Source: Lamellibrachia satsuma | Taxonomy: Eukaryota > Annelida > Polychaeta > Sabellida > Siboglinidae | DNA length: 64,000 nucleotides | Direction of reading: 5' to 3' | Assembly (NCBI GenBank): GCA_033239005.1 | Contig: BSQZ01000004.1 | Coordinates: 15,830,507 to 15,894,506 of the forward strand | Part shown: positions 43,540 through 56,319 of the stretch, in pieces | Position numbering within the stretch: the first letter of the stretch is position 1 | Layout of the letters: every line of letters begins with the position of its first letter | Translations under genes and position numbers: made by a program | Notes under the pieces: model-generated | What the model saw: only the letters and a program-made list of their open reading frames with translations | Databases searched by the model: none | What the model was told of the DNA's origin: nothing

Positions 43540-44697
43540 CAATGTTTACTTCCAAAAATATTTGTCATTGTACCCATGTCACTATCTACTGCTGCTGAAA
43601 GTTCATCCGCGAATACTGCTGCCCCCTTTCCACTCAGATGAAGCCCATCCTTCATGTACATGTCTGCCCTCCCAACAAAACTTCCCCATAAATCCACAAA
43701 TCCAACTTCCTCTTCCCTACATAGCTTCTGGACTAACATTTTAATTGCCATCCCCCGACAATTTCGATATTTGTGACCCCTCCTGCCCATTACAGGTAAA
43801 ATCCCTGACAGTATTACCTGCTCAACCCTCGTCTGTTTTAGTGTTCTGACCAACTGCCTATATTTCCTAACTATGGCAGCTGTACCCTCCCTCTCTATGT
43901 TATTTGTCCCTACGTGTACTAAAACAGATCCACCCTTACCCGAGCCTACGATGTTTTTTACCCTCTCAGTTATCGCCTCTATTTTGGCTCCAGGCAAGCA
44001 GACCACCACATCATCTCCCTTGTTTAAGACTCTGTCGGTCTTCCTAACTATCGAATCCCCCACAAACACCCTCGCTCTCTTCCTCACCCCCTCTATCACT
44101 GCTGCAGAATAGCTCTTCCGTTCGATCCCTTCCATCACATTCTGTCCTGACCCCTTCGCTCCTGTCTCCCCCACTTCACACTCCTTTGCTCTTGTCTGTC
44201 CCACTCCCCTCTCCTTCACTCCGATTGTTTTCCCTCCTGTCTCCCCCACTCCCTTCTCCTTCCCTCCTGTCTCCCCTCTCCTTCACTCCGGTTGTCTTCC
44301 CTCCCGTTCCTTTCCTTCCCGTCTCCTTACGTCCTGTCTCCCTACGACATGTCACCTTCCCTCCTCTCAGCTTCCTCCCAGGCTGAGGTGAGCTCTCCCT
44401 GGCATCTCTTATGTCTTTCCCCACTTTATCATCTACTGTTCCCCCACCGGAACTACTGGTACAACCCCCCTGTTCCCTTCCCACCATTGCCACAACGAGC
44501 AGCCTCAGCTCTTCCAACTCCACCTCTAGTTCCTTCATCTTCGTACATCCCCTACACTCAAAACTAAAACTATCTGTCTGGACCTCAGCCCAGGACTTCT
44601 CACACCCAGACTTGACGAAGTCCACCCAGTTACTGCAACTGCCACAAATTAAGTGCCTTGTGGCCTTTAACTGCCGTTTGCACGGCGCCATCATACA
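43530..44697 (-). pseudogene. CR1 ORF1 (element B2): finger - variable linker - SGNH hydrolase
   Basis: Starts MMAPCKRQLKATRHLICGSC at 44694. The finger CxxC pairs (CGSC, CRGC) are intact. A linker of GETGGK / GVKERG repeats covers about 44360-44180 and contains a frameshift near 44200-44245. The SGNH domain (GDSIVRKTD, LVHVGTNN, DGLHLSGKG) is open to 43530. It ends T-TTA-AAC-TAG (43539-43530), the same frameshift candidate as in the copy at 30231. Confidence 0.85.
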
Positions 44698-45475
44698 ATT
44701 TAGTTTTAATTAGTTTGCTACGTTAGCCTTGAATAAGGCTGTTTTTGTGATCAAAAGAACACTTTAGGCTAATATACTTGCTAACTATGTCTTCTATTAA
44801 GCTCGCATGAGAAAAAAAAACCTGCCACCTAGCGAATACGGAGAACACTGTGTAACAAAACAACGAAATCAGTGTGTACTAATTTACGCTAAAATCCTGC
44901 TGTTAATTCCTTTTTACCGAAAACGTTTACTATTAGATATTACCTTATGTATGTAATTTAAGTAAATATATCACTTTATCTTATATATATATTACTACTT
45001 ATTAGCCAATGTAAACGATAGTTCGATGCACGAGTTGAATTCACGACAAACTCCCTTTTATCACTCGTTGAGTTTGAATCCGGGAAAAAATACTATCTCT
45101 GTTAACAAAAACGGTTTCTTAATATATGTCTACAAGAAGTTTGTGAACAATATATGTATAATAGTAATACTTATTCTAACCAATATTCCAATGTTACTGA
45201 CTATTCACTATGCTATCTCAATTTTCGAATGGTAAACAACCCTATTAACGCTCGCTGACTTCCCTGACAGAGTCCGAAACTAACTTACTCTAAAATACTC
45301 CCTCTGACTAATAATTAACAAAACCTGTTTCCTAATATATGTCTACAATACGTTTGTGTATAATATATATGCAATAGTAATACTTATTCTATTCGATATA
45401 CCGCGTTTTTCTGTAAATGATCTACACCAAATTCAAGTCGCTGCACCAAGTCCAAGTAGCCGGAAGTGAAGTGTG
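44698..45475 (-). promoter_or_regulatory. CR1 5' UTR with repeated monomers
   Basis: Two similar stretches about 214 bp apart share taatatatgtctacaa and agtaatacttattct (45118-45178 and 45331-45394). This suggests tandem 5' UTR monomers, as in the other CR1 subfamily at 30380. Promoter activity is inferred by analogy with monomeric LINE promoters. Confidence 0.5.
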
Positions 45476-45835
45476 GTATGGTAGAATACAGACAATTAAG
45501 TGACCACACATACAATTTGCATGTGATTGTGTTGGACAGTGAATGCTAGAATACAGACCAGTGACCACAAATACAATTACATGTTATTATGTTGGACAGT
45601 GTACGCTAGAATATATACCAGTGACCCCACATATAGATACACAGTTTTGTTTTGGACAGTGAATGCTAAAATACAGACATTAGTGACCACACGTACAGTT
45701 ACATGTGACTATGTTGGACAGTGTATGCTAGAATACATACAAGTGACCGCACAGACAGTTACATGTTATTGTGTTGGACAGTGTATGCTAGAATACATAC
45801 AAGATACACGGAGTGACCCCCACATACAGTCCAAG
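45476..45835. repeat. 60-bp minisatellite A, block 3
   Basis: About six diverged units between the CR1 5' end and a LINE fragment. The unit order again matches that at 39357 onward. Confidence 0.9.
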
Positions 45836-46265
45836 CGCGACATGACTAAAGCATGAATAATTGTTTTGCAAGCAATGGTGGAAAGGCATTTTCTGATAGT
45901 TGCGATGCCGCGAATGTGACAGTATGCCACCTGGAAGACACGGCGTATCTGCGCCGCCATTGTCACTGTGTCATCAAATACAAAACCGATGTCGAGGATA
46001 AATGGTTTCAGCGTGACGGAGCAGCCACAAACATCAATGACTAGGTCAACAGGAGGTTGAACACGTTTGTGATTCTGCACAGCGGAAATCACGACGGCTT
46101 CCATTTTACACTCGTTAAGAAGAAGGTTGTGGGACACCATCCATGACTTTTCATCGGTGGTACGTCGCGATATGCGGTCAATGGCAGTTGTAGCATGCGC
46201 TGGCTGATCACGCGGAAATTCAACATACAGCTGTGTAGCATCAGCATACATGTGGTAACGGAGTT
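45836..46265 (-). pseudogene. LINE ORF2 fragment inside minisatellite A
   Basis: The minus strand reads HHQLRYHMYADATQLYVEF (motif C with the second Asp changed to Ala), then SWMVSHNLLLNECKMEAVVI, TLKPFILDIGFVFDDTVTM and ALVMSRLDCM. This is the post-motif-C region of an L2/CR1-group LINE. One frame is open across the whole fragment. It has no 3' tail and joins minisatellite units on both sides, so it was inserted in, or captured by, the array. Confidence 0.8.
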
Positions 46266-49200
46266 GGTGGTGTAGGTTACATACCAGTGACCCCACATAT
46301 ATATATATACTGGGATTATGTTGGACAGTGAATGTTAGAATACATACCAGTGACCCCACAGACAGTTACATATGATTGTGTTGGACAGTGTGTGTTAGAA
46401 TACATACCAGCAACCACACAAATAGATACTGGGAATTGTGTTGGACAGTGTATGCTAGAATACAGACTGGTGACCACACAAATAGATACTGGGAATTGTG
46501 TTGAATAGTGTATGCTAGAATACAGACCGGTGACCACACAAATAGATACTGGGAATTGTGTTGAACAGTGTATGCTAGAATACAGACCAGTGACCACACA
46601 GATAGATACAGGGAATTGTGTTGGACAGTGTATGCTAGAATACAGACTAGTGACCACACATACAGGTTACATGTGATTGTGTTGGACAGTTTATGGTAGA
46701 ATACATACCAGGCAGTTACATGTTAATGTGTTGGACAGTGTATGCTAGAATACAAACCAGTGACCACACAAACAAGTTACACGTGATTGTGTTGGACAGT
46801 GTATGCTAGAGTACAGACAAGTGACCACACAGCTAGATACAGGGAATTGAATTGGACAGTGACCACACATACAGTTACACGTGACTGTGTTGCACAGTGT
46901 ATGGTAGAATACAGACAGTTAAGTGATCATACATACAATTTGCATGTGATAGTGTTGGACAGTTAATGCTAGAATACAGACCAGTGACCACAAATACAAT
47001 TACATGTTATTATGTTGGACAGTGTACATTAGAATATATACCAGTGACCCTACATATAGATGCAGGGATTTATGTTGGACAGTGAATGCTAAAATACAGA
47101 CATTAGTGACCACACGTACAGTTGTTACATGTGATTGTGATGGACAGTGGATGCTAGAATACAGACCATTGACCATACATCAATTTACATGTTATTGTGT
47201 TGGACAGTGTATGCTAAAATACATACAAGTGACCACACAGATAGTTACATGTTATTGTGTTGGACAGTATATTCTAGAATACAGACCATTGATAACCACA
47301 CATCAATATACATGTTATTGTGTTGGATAGTGTATACTAAAATACATACAAGTGACCACACAGACAGATACATGTTATTGTGTTGGACAGTGTATGCTAG
47401 AATGCAGACCATTGACCACACATCAATAAACATGTTATTGTGTTGGACAGTGTATGGTAAAATACATACATGTGACCACACAGATATATACATGTTATTG
47501 TGTTGGACAGTTTAGGTTACATACCAGTGACCCCACATATAGATACAGGGATTATGTTGGACAGTGAATGTTAGAATACATACCAGTGACCCCACAGACA
47601 GGTACATGTGATTGTGTTGGACAGTGTAAGCTAGAATACAGACCAGTGACCACACAGATAGATACTGGGAATTGTGTTGGACAGTGTAAGCTAGAATACA
47701 GACCAGTGACCACACAGATAGATACTGGGAATTGTGTTGGACAGTGTAAGCTAGAATACAGACCAGTGACAACACAGATAGAAACAGGGAATTGTGTTAG
47801 ACAGTGTATGCTAAAATACAGACTAGTGACCACACATACAAGTTACATGTGATTGTATCAGACAGTGTATGGTAGAATACATACCATGGACCACACAGAC
47901 AGTTACATGTTAATGTGTTGGACGGTGTATGCTAGAATACAGACTAGTGACCACACAGACAGTTACATGCTAATGTGTTGGACATTTATGGTAGAATACA
48001 TACCAGGGACCACACAGACAGTTACATTTTAATGTGTTGGACAGTGTATGCTAGAATACAGACTAGTGACCACACATACAAGTTACATGTGATTGTGCTG
48101 GACACTGTATGCTAGAGTACAGACAAGTGACCACACAGCTAGATACAGGGAATTGTATATGGACAGTGTATGCTAGAATACAGAACAGTTACCACACATA
48201 CAGTTACTTGTGACTGTGTTGGACAGTGTATGGACAGTGTATAGATACAAGGAATTGTGTTGGACAGTGAATGCTATAATACAGACCAGTGCCCACACTT
48301 ACATTGGCATTGACATGTTATTGTTTTGGACAGTGTATGCTAGAATACAGACCAGTGACCACAAATATAGACATGTGGTTGTGTTGAACAGTTTATGCTA
48401 GAATACAGACCAGTGATCACACACAGTTACATGTTATTGTCTTGGACAGTGTATGCTGGAATACAGACCAGTGAGCACACATACAGACACAGGCACAGTT
48501 ACAGGTGATTGTGTTCGACAGCGTTTATTAGATTACAGACCAGTGATCAAGCAAAATTTAACTGGAAATTGTGTTGGGCAGTGTATGCTAGAATACAGAC
48601 CAACGACCACACAGACATTTACATGTTTTTGTATTGGACAGTGTATGCTAGAATACAGACAAGTGACCACACACACAGTTACACGTTATTGTGTTGGACA
48701 GTGTATGCTAGAATACAGACAAGTGACCACACAGACAGTTACATGTTATTCTGTTGGACAGTGTATGCTTGAATACAGACAAGTGACCACACAGACAGTT
48801 ACATGTTATTGTGTTGGACAGGGTGTGATAGAGTAGAGACCAGTGACCCCACAGATAGATACAAGGAATTGTGTTGGACAGCGAATGCTATAATACAGAC
48901 CAGTGCCCACACTTACATTGACATGTTATTGTTTTGGACAGTGTATGCTAGAATACAGACCAGTGACCACAAATATAGACATGTGGTTGTGTTGAACAGT
49001 TTATGCTAGAATACAGACCAGTGATCACACACAGTTACATGTTATTGTCTTGGACAGTGTATGCTAGAATACAGACCAGTGAGCACACATACAGACACAG
49101 GCACAGTTACAGGTGATTGTGTTTGACAGCGTTTATTAGATTACAGACCAGTGATCAAGCAAAATTTAACTGGAAATTGTGTTGGGCAATGTATGCTAGA

Positions 49201-52200
49201 ATACATGCTAGTGGCCACACATATACATACAGGGAGTTGTGTTGGACAGTGAATGCTAGAATACAGACAAGTGACCACACAGACAGTTACATGTTTTTGT
49301 GTTGGACAGTGTATGCTAGAATACAGACAAGTGACCACACAGACAGTTACACGTTATTGTGTTGGAAAGTGTATGCTAGAATACAGACAAGTGATCACAC
49401 AGACAGTTACATGTTATTGTGTTGGACAGTGTATGCTTGAATACAGACAAGTGACCACACAGACAGTTACATGTTATTGTGTTGGACAGTGTATGCTAGA
49501 ATACAGACAAGTGACCACACAGACAGTTACATGTTATTGTGTTGGACAGTGTATGCTAGAATACAGACAAGTGACCACACAGACAGTTACATGTTATTGT
49601 GTTGGACAGTGTATGCTGGAGTATAGACCAGTGACTGCACAGACGGTTACATGTTATTGTGTTGGACAGGTTATGATAGAGTAGAGACCAGTGACCCCAC
49701 AGATAGATACAAGGAATTGTGTTGGACAGCGAATGCTATAATACAGACCAGTGCCCACACATACATTGACATGTTATTGTTTTGGACAGTGTATGCTAGA
49801 ATACAGACTAGTGAGCACACAAAGAGACATGTTATTATGTTGGACAGTGTATGCTAGATTACAGACTAGTAACCACACAAACAGATACATGTGTTTGTGT
49901 TGGACAGTGTATGTTAGAATACATACCAGTGACCTCCACATATAGATACAGGGATATATGTTGGACAGTGAATGATAGGATAGAGACAAGTGTCCACACT
50001 GATTTACATGTGATTGTTTTGGACAGTGTATGGTAGAATACATACAAGTGACCCCAAATACAGATACAGGGAATTGTCTTGGACAGTGAATGCTTGAATA
50101 CAGACAAGTGACCACACAGACAGTTACATGCTATTGTGTTGGACAGTGTGTGCTAGAATACAGACAAGTGACCACACAGACAGTTCCATGTTATTGTGTT
50201 GGACAGTGTATGCTAGAATAGGCCCAAGTGACCACACAGACAGTTACATGTTATTGTGTTGGACAGTGTATTCTAGAATACAGACCATTGATGACCACAC
50301 ATCAATATACATGTTAGTGTGTTGGATAGTGTATGCTAAAATACATACAAGTGACCACACAGACAGATACATGTTACTGTGTTGGACAGTGTATGCTAGA
50401 ATATAGACCAGTGACCACAAATACAATTACATGTTATTGTGTGGGACAGTGTATGTTACATACCTGTGACCCCACATATAGATACTGGGAATTGTGTTGG
50501 ACAGTGTATGCTAGAATACAGACCAGTGACCACACAATTAGATACAGGGAATTGTTTTAGACAGTGTTTGCTAGAATACAGACTAGTGACCACACATACA
50601 GGTTACATATGATTGTGATGGACAGTTTATGGTAGAATACATACCAGGGACCACACATGTTAATGTGTTGGACAGTGTATGCTAGAATACAGACCAGTGA
50701 CCACACATACAAGTTACATGTGATTGTGTTGGACAGTGTATGCTAGAATACAGACAAGTGACCACACAGCTAGATACAGGGAATTGTATTGGACCATGTA
50801 TGCTAGAATACAGAACATTGACCACACATACAGTTACACGTGACTGTGTTGGACAGTGTATGGTAGAATACAGACAATTAAGTGACCACACATACAAACA
50901 ATTTGCATGTGATTGTGTTGGTCAGTGAATGCTAGAATACAGACCAGTGACCACAAATACAATTACATGTTATTACGTTGGACAGTGTACGTTAGAATAT
51001 ATACCAGTGACCCCACATATAGATACAGGGATTTATGTTGGACAGTGAATGTTAAAATACAGACATTAGTAACCACACATACAATTACATGTTATTGTGT
51101 TGGACAGTGTATGCTAAAATACATACAAGTGACAACACATCAATATACATATTATTGTGTTGGACAGTGTATGCCAGAATACAGACAAGTGACCACACAG
51201 ACAGTTACATGTTATTGTGTTGGACAGTGTATGCTAGAATGCACATCAGTAAACATGGTATTGTGTTGGACAGTGTATGGTAAAATACATACAAGTGACC
51301 ACAAAGACAGATACATGTTATTGTATTGGACAGTGTAAGTTACATACCAGTGACAGACAGTGGATGCTAGAATACAGACTAGTGACCACACATACAAGTT
51401 ACATGTGATTGTGTTGGACAGTTTATGGTAGAATACATACCAGGGACCACACAGACAGTTACATTTTAATGTGTTGGACATTGTATGCTAGAATACAGAC
51501 TAGTGACCACACAGACAGTTACATGTTATTGTCTTGGACAGTGAATGCTAGAATAAAGACAAGTGACCACACAGACAGTTACATGCTATTGTGTTGGACA
51601 GTGTATGCTAGAATACAGACAATTGACCACACAGGGAGTTACATGCTATTGTGTTGGACAGTGTGTGCTAGTATACAGACCAGTGACCATACAGACAGTT
51701 ACATGTTATTGTGTTGGGCAGTGTATGCTAGAGTATAGACCAGTGACCGCACAGATAGTTACATGTTATTGTGTTGGACAGGGTATGGTAGAGTAGAGAC
51801 CAGTGACCCCACAGATAGATGTAAAGAATTGTGTTGGACAGCGAATGCTATAATACAGACCAGTGCCCACACTTACATTGACATGTTATTGTTTTGGACA
51901 GTGTATGCTAGAATACAGACCAGTGACCACAAATATAGACATGTGGTTGTGTTGGACAGTGTATGCTAGAATACAGACCAGTGATCACACACAGTTACAT
52001 GTTATTGTCTTGGACAGTGTATGCTAGAATACAGACCAGTGAGCACAGACACAGGCACAGTTACAGGTTATTGTGTTCGACAGCGTTTATTAGATTACAG
52101 ACCAGTGATCAAGCAAAATTTAACTGGAAATTGTGTTGGGCAGTGTATGCTAGAATACATGCTAGTGGCCACACATATACATACAGGGAGTTGTGTTGGA

Positions 52201-53545
52201 CAGTGAATGCTAGAATACAGACAAGTGACCACACAGACAGTTACATGTTTTTGTGTTGGACAGTGTATGCTAGAATACAGACTAGTGACCACACAGACAG
52301 TTACACGTTATTGTGTTGGATAGTGTATGCTAGAATACAGACAAGTGACCACACAGACAGTTACATGTTATTGTGTTGGACAGTGTATGCTTGAATACAG
52401 ACAAGTGACCACACAGACAGTTACATGTTATTGTGTTGGACAGTGTATGCTAGAATACAGACTAGTGACCACACAGACAGTTACACGTTATTGTGTTGGA
52501 TAGTGTATGCTAGAATACAGACAAGTGACCACACAGACAGTTACATGTTATTGTGTTGGACAGTGTATGCTTGAATACAGACAAGTGACCACACAGACAG
52601 TTACATGTTATTGTGTTGGACAGTGTATGCTAGAATACAGACAAGTGACCACACAGACAGTTACATGTTATTGTGTTGGACAGTGTATGCTAGAATACAG
52701 ACAAGTGACCACACAGACGGTTACATGTTGTTGTGTTGGACAGTGTATGCTAGAATACAGACAAGTGACCACACAGACAGTTCCATGTGATTGTTTTGGA
52801 CAGTGTATGCTAGGACACAGACAATTGACCACACAGACAGTTACATGTTATTGTGTTGGACAGTGTGTACTAGTATACAGACCAGTTACCATACAGACAG
52901 TTACATGTTATTATGTTGGAAAGTGTATGCTAGAGTATAGACCAGTGACTGCACATACAGTTACATGTTATTGTGTTGGACAGGGTATGATAGAGTAAAG
53001 ACCAGTGACCCCACAGATTGATACCAGGAATTGTGTTGGACAGCGAATGCTATAATACAGACCAGTGCCCACACATACGTTGATATGTTATTGTTTTGGA
53101 CAGTGTATGCTAGAATACAGACCAATGAGCACACAAACAGACATGTTATTATGTTGGACAGTGTATGCTAGATTACAGACCAGTGACCACACAAACAGAT
53201 ACATGTGTTTGTGTTGGACAGTGTATCTTAGAATACATACCTGTGACCTCCACATATAGATACAGGGATATATGTTGGACAGTGAATGCTAGGATAGAGA
53301 CAAGTGTCCACACAGAGTTACATGTGATTGCTTTGGACAGTATATGCTGCAATACAAACAAGTGACCCCAAATATAGATACAGGGAATTTTCTTGGACAG
53401 TGAATGCTAGAAATCAGACAAGTGACCACACAGACAGTTACATGTTATTGTGTTGAACTGTGTATGCTAGAATACAGACAAGTGACCACACAGACAGTTA
53501 CATGTTATTATGTTGAACAGTGTATACTAGAATACAGACAAAATT
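46266..53545. repeat. 60-bp minisatellite A, block 4
   Basis: About 120 units with higher-order organisation. The variant-unit string containing accacaaatacaattacatg appears at 46988 and 50951, as earlier at 37671, 39446 and 45565. Another string containing gcaaaatttaactgg appears at 48551, 49159 and 52113. The most homogeneous part is 52200-52790. Open 20-residue-repeat frames on both strands (for example QCMLEYRQVTTQTVTCYCVG) are by-products of the 60-bp period. Confidence 0.95.
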
Positions 53546-53565
53546 TATTTACTCAGGAAGTTCGC

Positions 53566-53568
<3 letters not shown>

Positions 53569-53625
<57 letters not shown>

Positions 53626-53641
53626 ATTTCTATAAGTGTAC

Positions 53642-53704
<63 letters not shown>

Positions 53705-53783
53705 AATGTAGCATTGATATGTGTACTGATATATATATATATATATTGATATATATATATATATATTGATATATATATATATA
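53569..53783. repeat. (GT)n and (TA)n microsatellites
   Basis: (GT)n at 53569-53621, (TA)n at 53641-53700, then three TA tracts separated by ttgata at 53730-53782. Confidence 0.95.
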
Positions 53784-54925
53784 TTTATGCAACAACCAAC
53801 ACGAGTCCGATGTAGCAGTGAATTGAAACAGGCCAAATAAATGACGTTTTTTATTGCAAAGTGGACTGCTTATCACGCAGCCACTTTGGGAAGAACATTA
53901 ACAGGAATGTGAGCTCCTCAAAGCAAACCAGACAGGAACTGAACACATGTACAGCCCCGTCCGGCAAGTTTCTCAGAGCCCACATTCCTACAAGCATGAC
54001 GATAACATATATACATCAAAAAGTCGTCATGAACATGTAATGCAAAGAATACAGACATTCCACCACCAATACACAAATTTAATTACGAACAGGTGGGGCC
54101 ATTTCGCTAACCTATATAAACATAAGCCAAGAATACCGATGAAGAAACAGGAAGCCTGTCTGCGCAGAAAACCCCATGAACACCAAATACTAGGGGACAA
54201 ACCCCCGTGTTCATCTTATATAAGGCCAAAAGTGGGGAAAGCGGTTTCGACATCTTTCAACTTCCTATTTCATCAACGATGTACAATCGCATTTAAACTA
54301 AGCATTGAGAATAAGGAAGAAAGGTGGGGAGGAGGGCGGATTTCGAGAGACAAATTTTAGTCACAACTTCGCAATGCAGAGACTGAATCAGGAGTGAAAG
54401 ATTCAAGCTACTGGCTCTGGTTTGAACTGGTTTCCGCTAAGCCGTGATTGGCTGGCTAGCGCGGAGTAATACAATTTATTTGGCCAAATAGTTCCGGTGT
54501 AGTCTCGGACACCCAGGGCAAGTTTAACGACGACCTGTCTTGGTTATTTCATAAAAATCGTTATGCACCTGGTGAGTTGCATAAATTCATTTATGCAACA
54601 ACCAACACGAGTCCGATGTAGCAGTGAATTGAAACAGGCCAAATAAATGACGTTTTTTATTGCAAAGTGGACTGCTTATCACGCAGCCACTTTGGGAAGA
54701 ACATTAACAGGAATGTGAGCTCCTCAAAGCAAACCAGACAGGAACTGAACACATGTACAGCCCCGTCCGGCAAGTTTCTCAGAGCCCACATTCCTACAAG
54801 CATGACGATAACATATATACATCAAAAAGTCGTCATGAACATGTAATGCAAAGAATACAGACATTCCACCACCAATACACAAATTTAATTACAAACAGGT
54901 GGGGCCATTTCGCCACAAGGTCACC
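53784..54925. repeat. Direct tandem duplication, about 807-bp unit
   Basis: 53785-54106 recurs at 54592-54913 almost unchanged (unit start ttatgcaacaaccaacacga). The first unit is complete (53785-54591). The second breaks off after about 322 bp and runs into unrelated sequence and a TA tract. The first unit has an open frame at 53947-54360 without recognisable domains. It could be a tandem satellite, a mini-element with about 320-bp terminal direct repeats, or a Penelope-like pseudo-LTR arrangement. No TG..CA ends or primer-binding site were found. Confidence 0.75.
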
Positions 54926-54956
54926 CACAAACCTGTGACCACCCCACCACGACCTA

Positions 54957-54957
54957 T

Positions 54958-55032
<75 letters not shown>

Positions 55033-55220
55033 AATAATATATATAAATTCGGTGTAAAATTGTATATATATATAATTGTAAATTTTGTGTGATGTGAGTG
55101 GTCACTTCCTCTCAACGGATTGCAATAAAAATTTTACACAAATGTTTTCTCTTTAATCCTCATATCTATATATATACATGACACAAAATTTACCATTACA
55201 CATATATACAATTTTACACC

Positions 55221-55307
<87 letters not shown>

Positions 55308-55498
55308 AATAATATATATAAATTCGGTGTAAAATTGTATATATGTATAATTGTAAATTTTGTGTGATGTGAGTGGTCACTTCCTCTCAACGGATTGCAA
55401 TAAAACATTTTACACAAATGTTTTCTCTTTAATCCTCATATATATATATATATACATGACACAAAATTTACCATTACACATATATACAATTTTACACC

Positions 55499-55561
<63 letters not shown>
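54957..55561. repeat. Duplicated hairpin units embedded in (TA)n tracts
   Basis: Three long TA tracts (54957-55029, 55227-55304, 55501-55561) separate two near-identical units (about 55030-55226 and 55305-55500, offset 275 bp). Each unit is an inverted repeat: ggtgtaaaattgtatatat... on the left and the matching ...atatacaattttacacc on the right, around a core containing gtggtcacttcctctcaacg. Confidence 0.85.

Positions 55562-56319
<758 letters not shown>

Larger units (their letters stand above)
40641..45475 (-). mobile_element. Full-length CR1 element B2
   Basis: 4.8 kb on the minus strand, inserted in minisatellite A. Its 3' end at 40641 carries the terminal ATCTTGTTAA-type repeat, and its 5' end is near 45475, where 60-bp units resume. 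ORF1 and ORF2 are complete except for small indels and a 79-bp deletion in the endonuclease. Confidence 0.9.

Noticed and set aside
36573..53545. Possible CRISPR-like array of 60-bp repeats
   Set aside because: There are no unique spacers: the whole 60 bp is repeated and variants drift gradually. The sequence context is an animal genome.
53784..54925. LTR retrotransposon with 322-bp LTRs
   Set aside because: The repeats lack TG..CA borders, target duplication, primer-binding site and any gag or pol sequence. The second copy simply breaks off.
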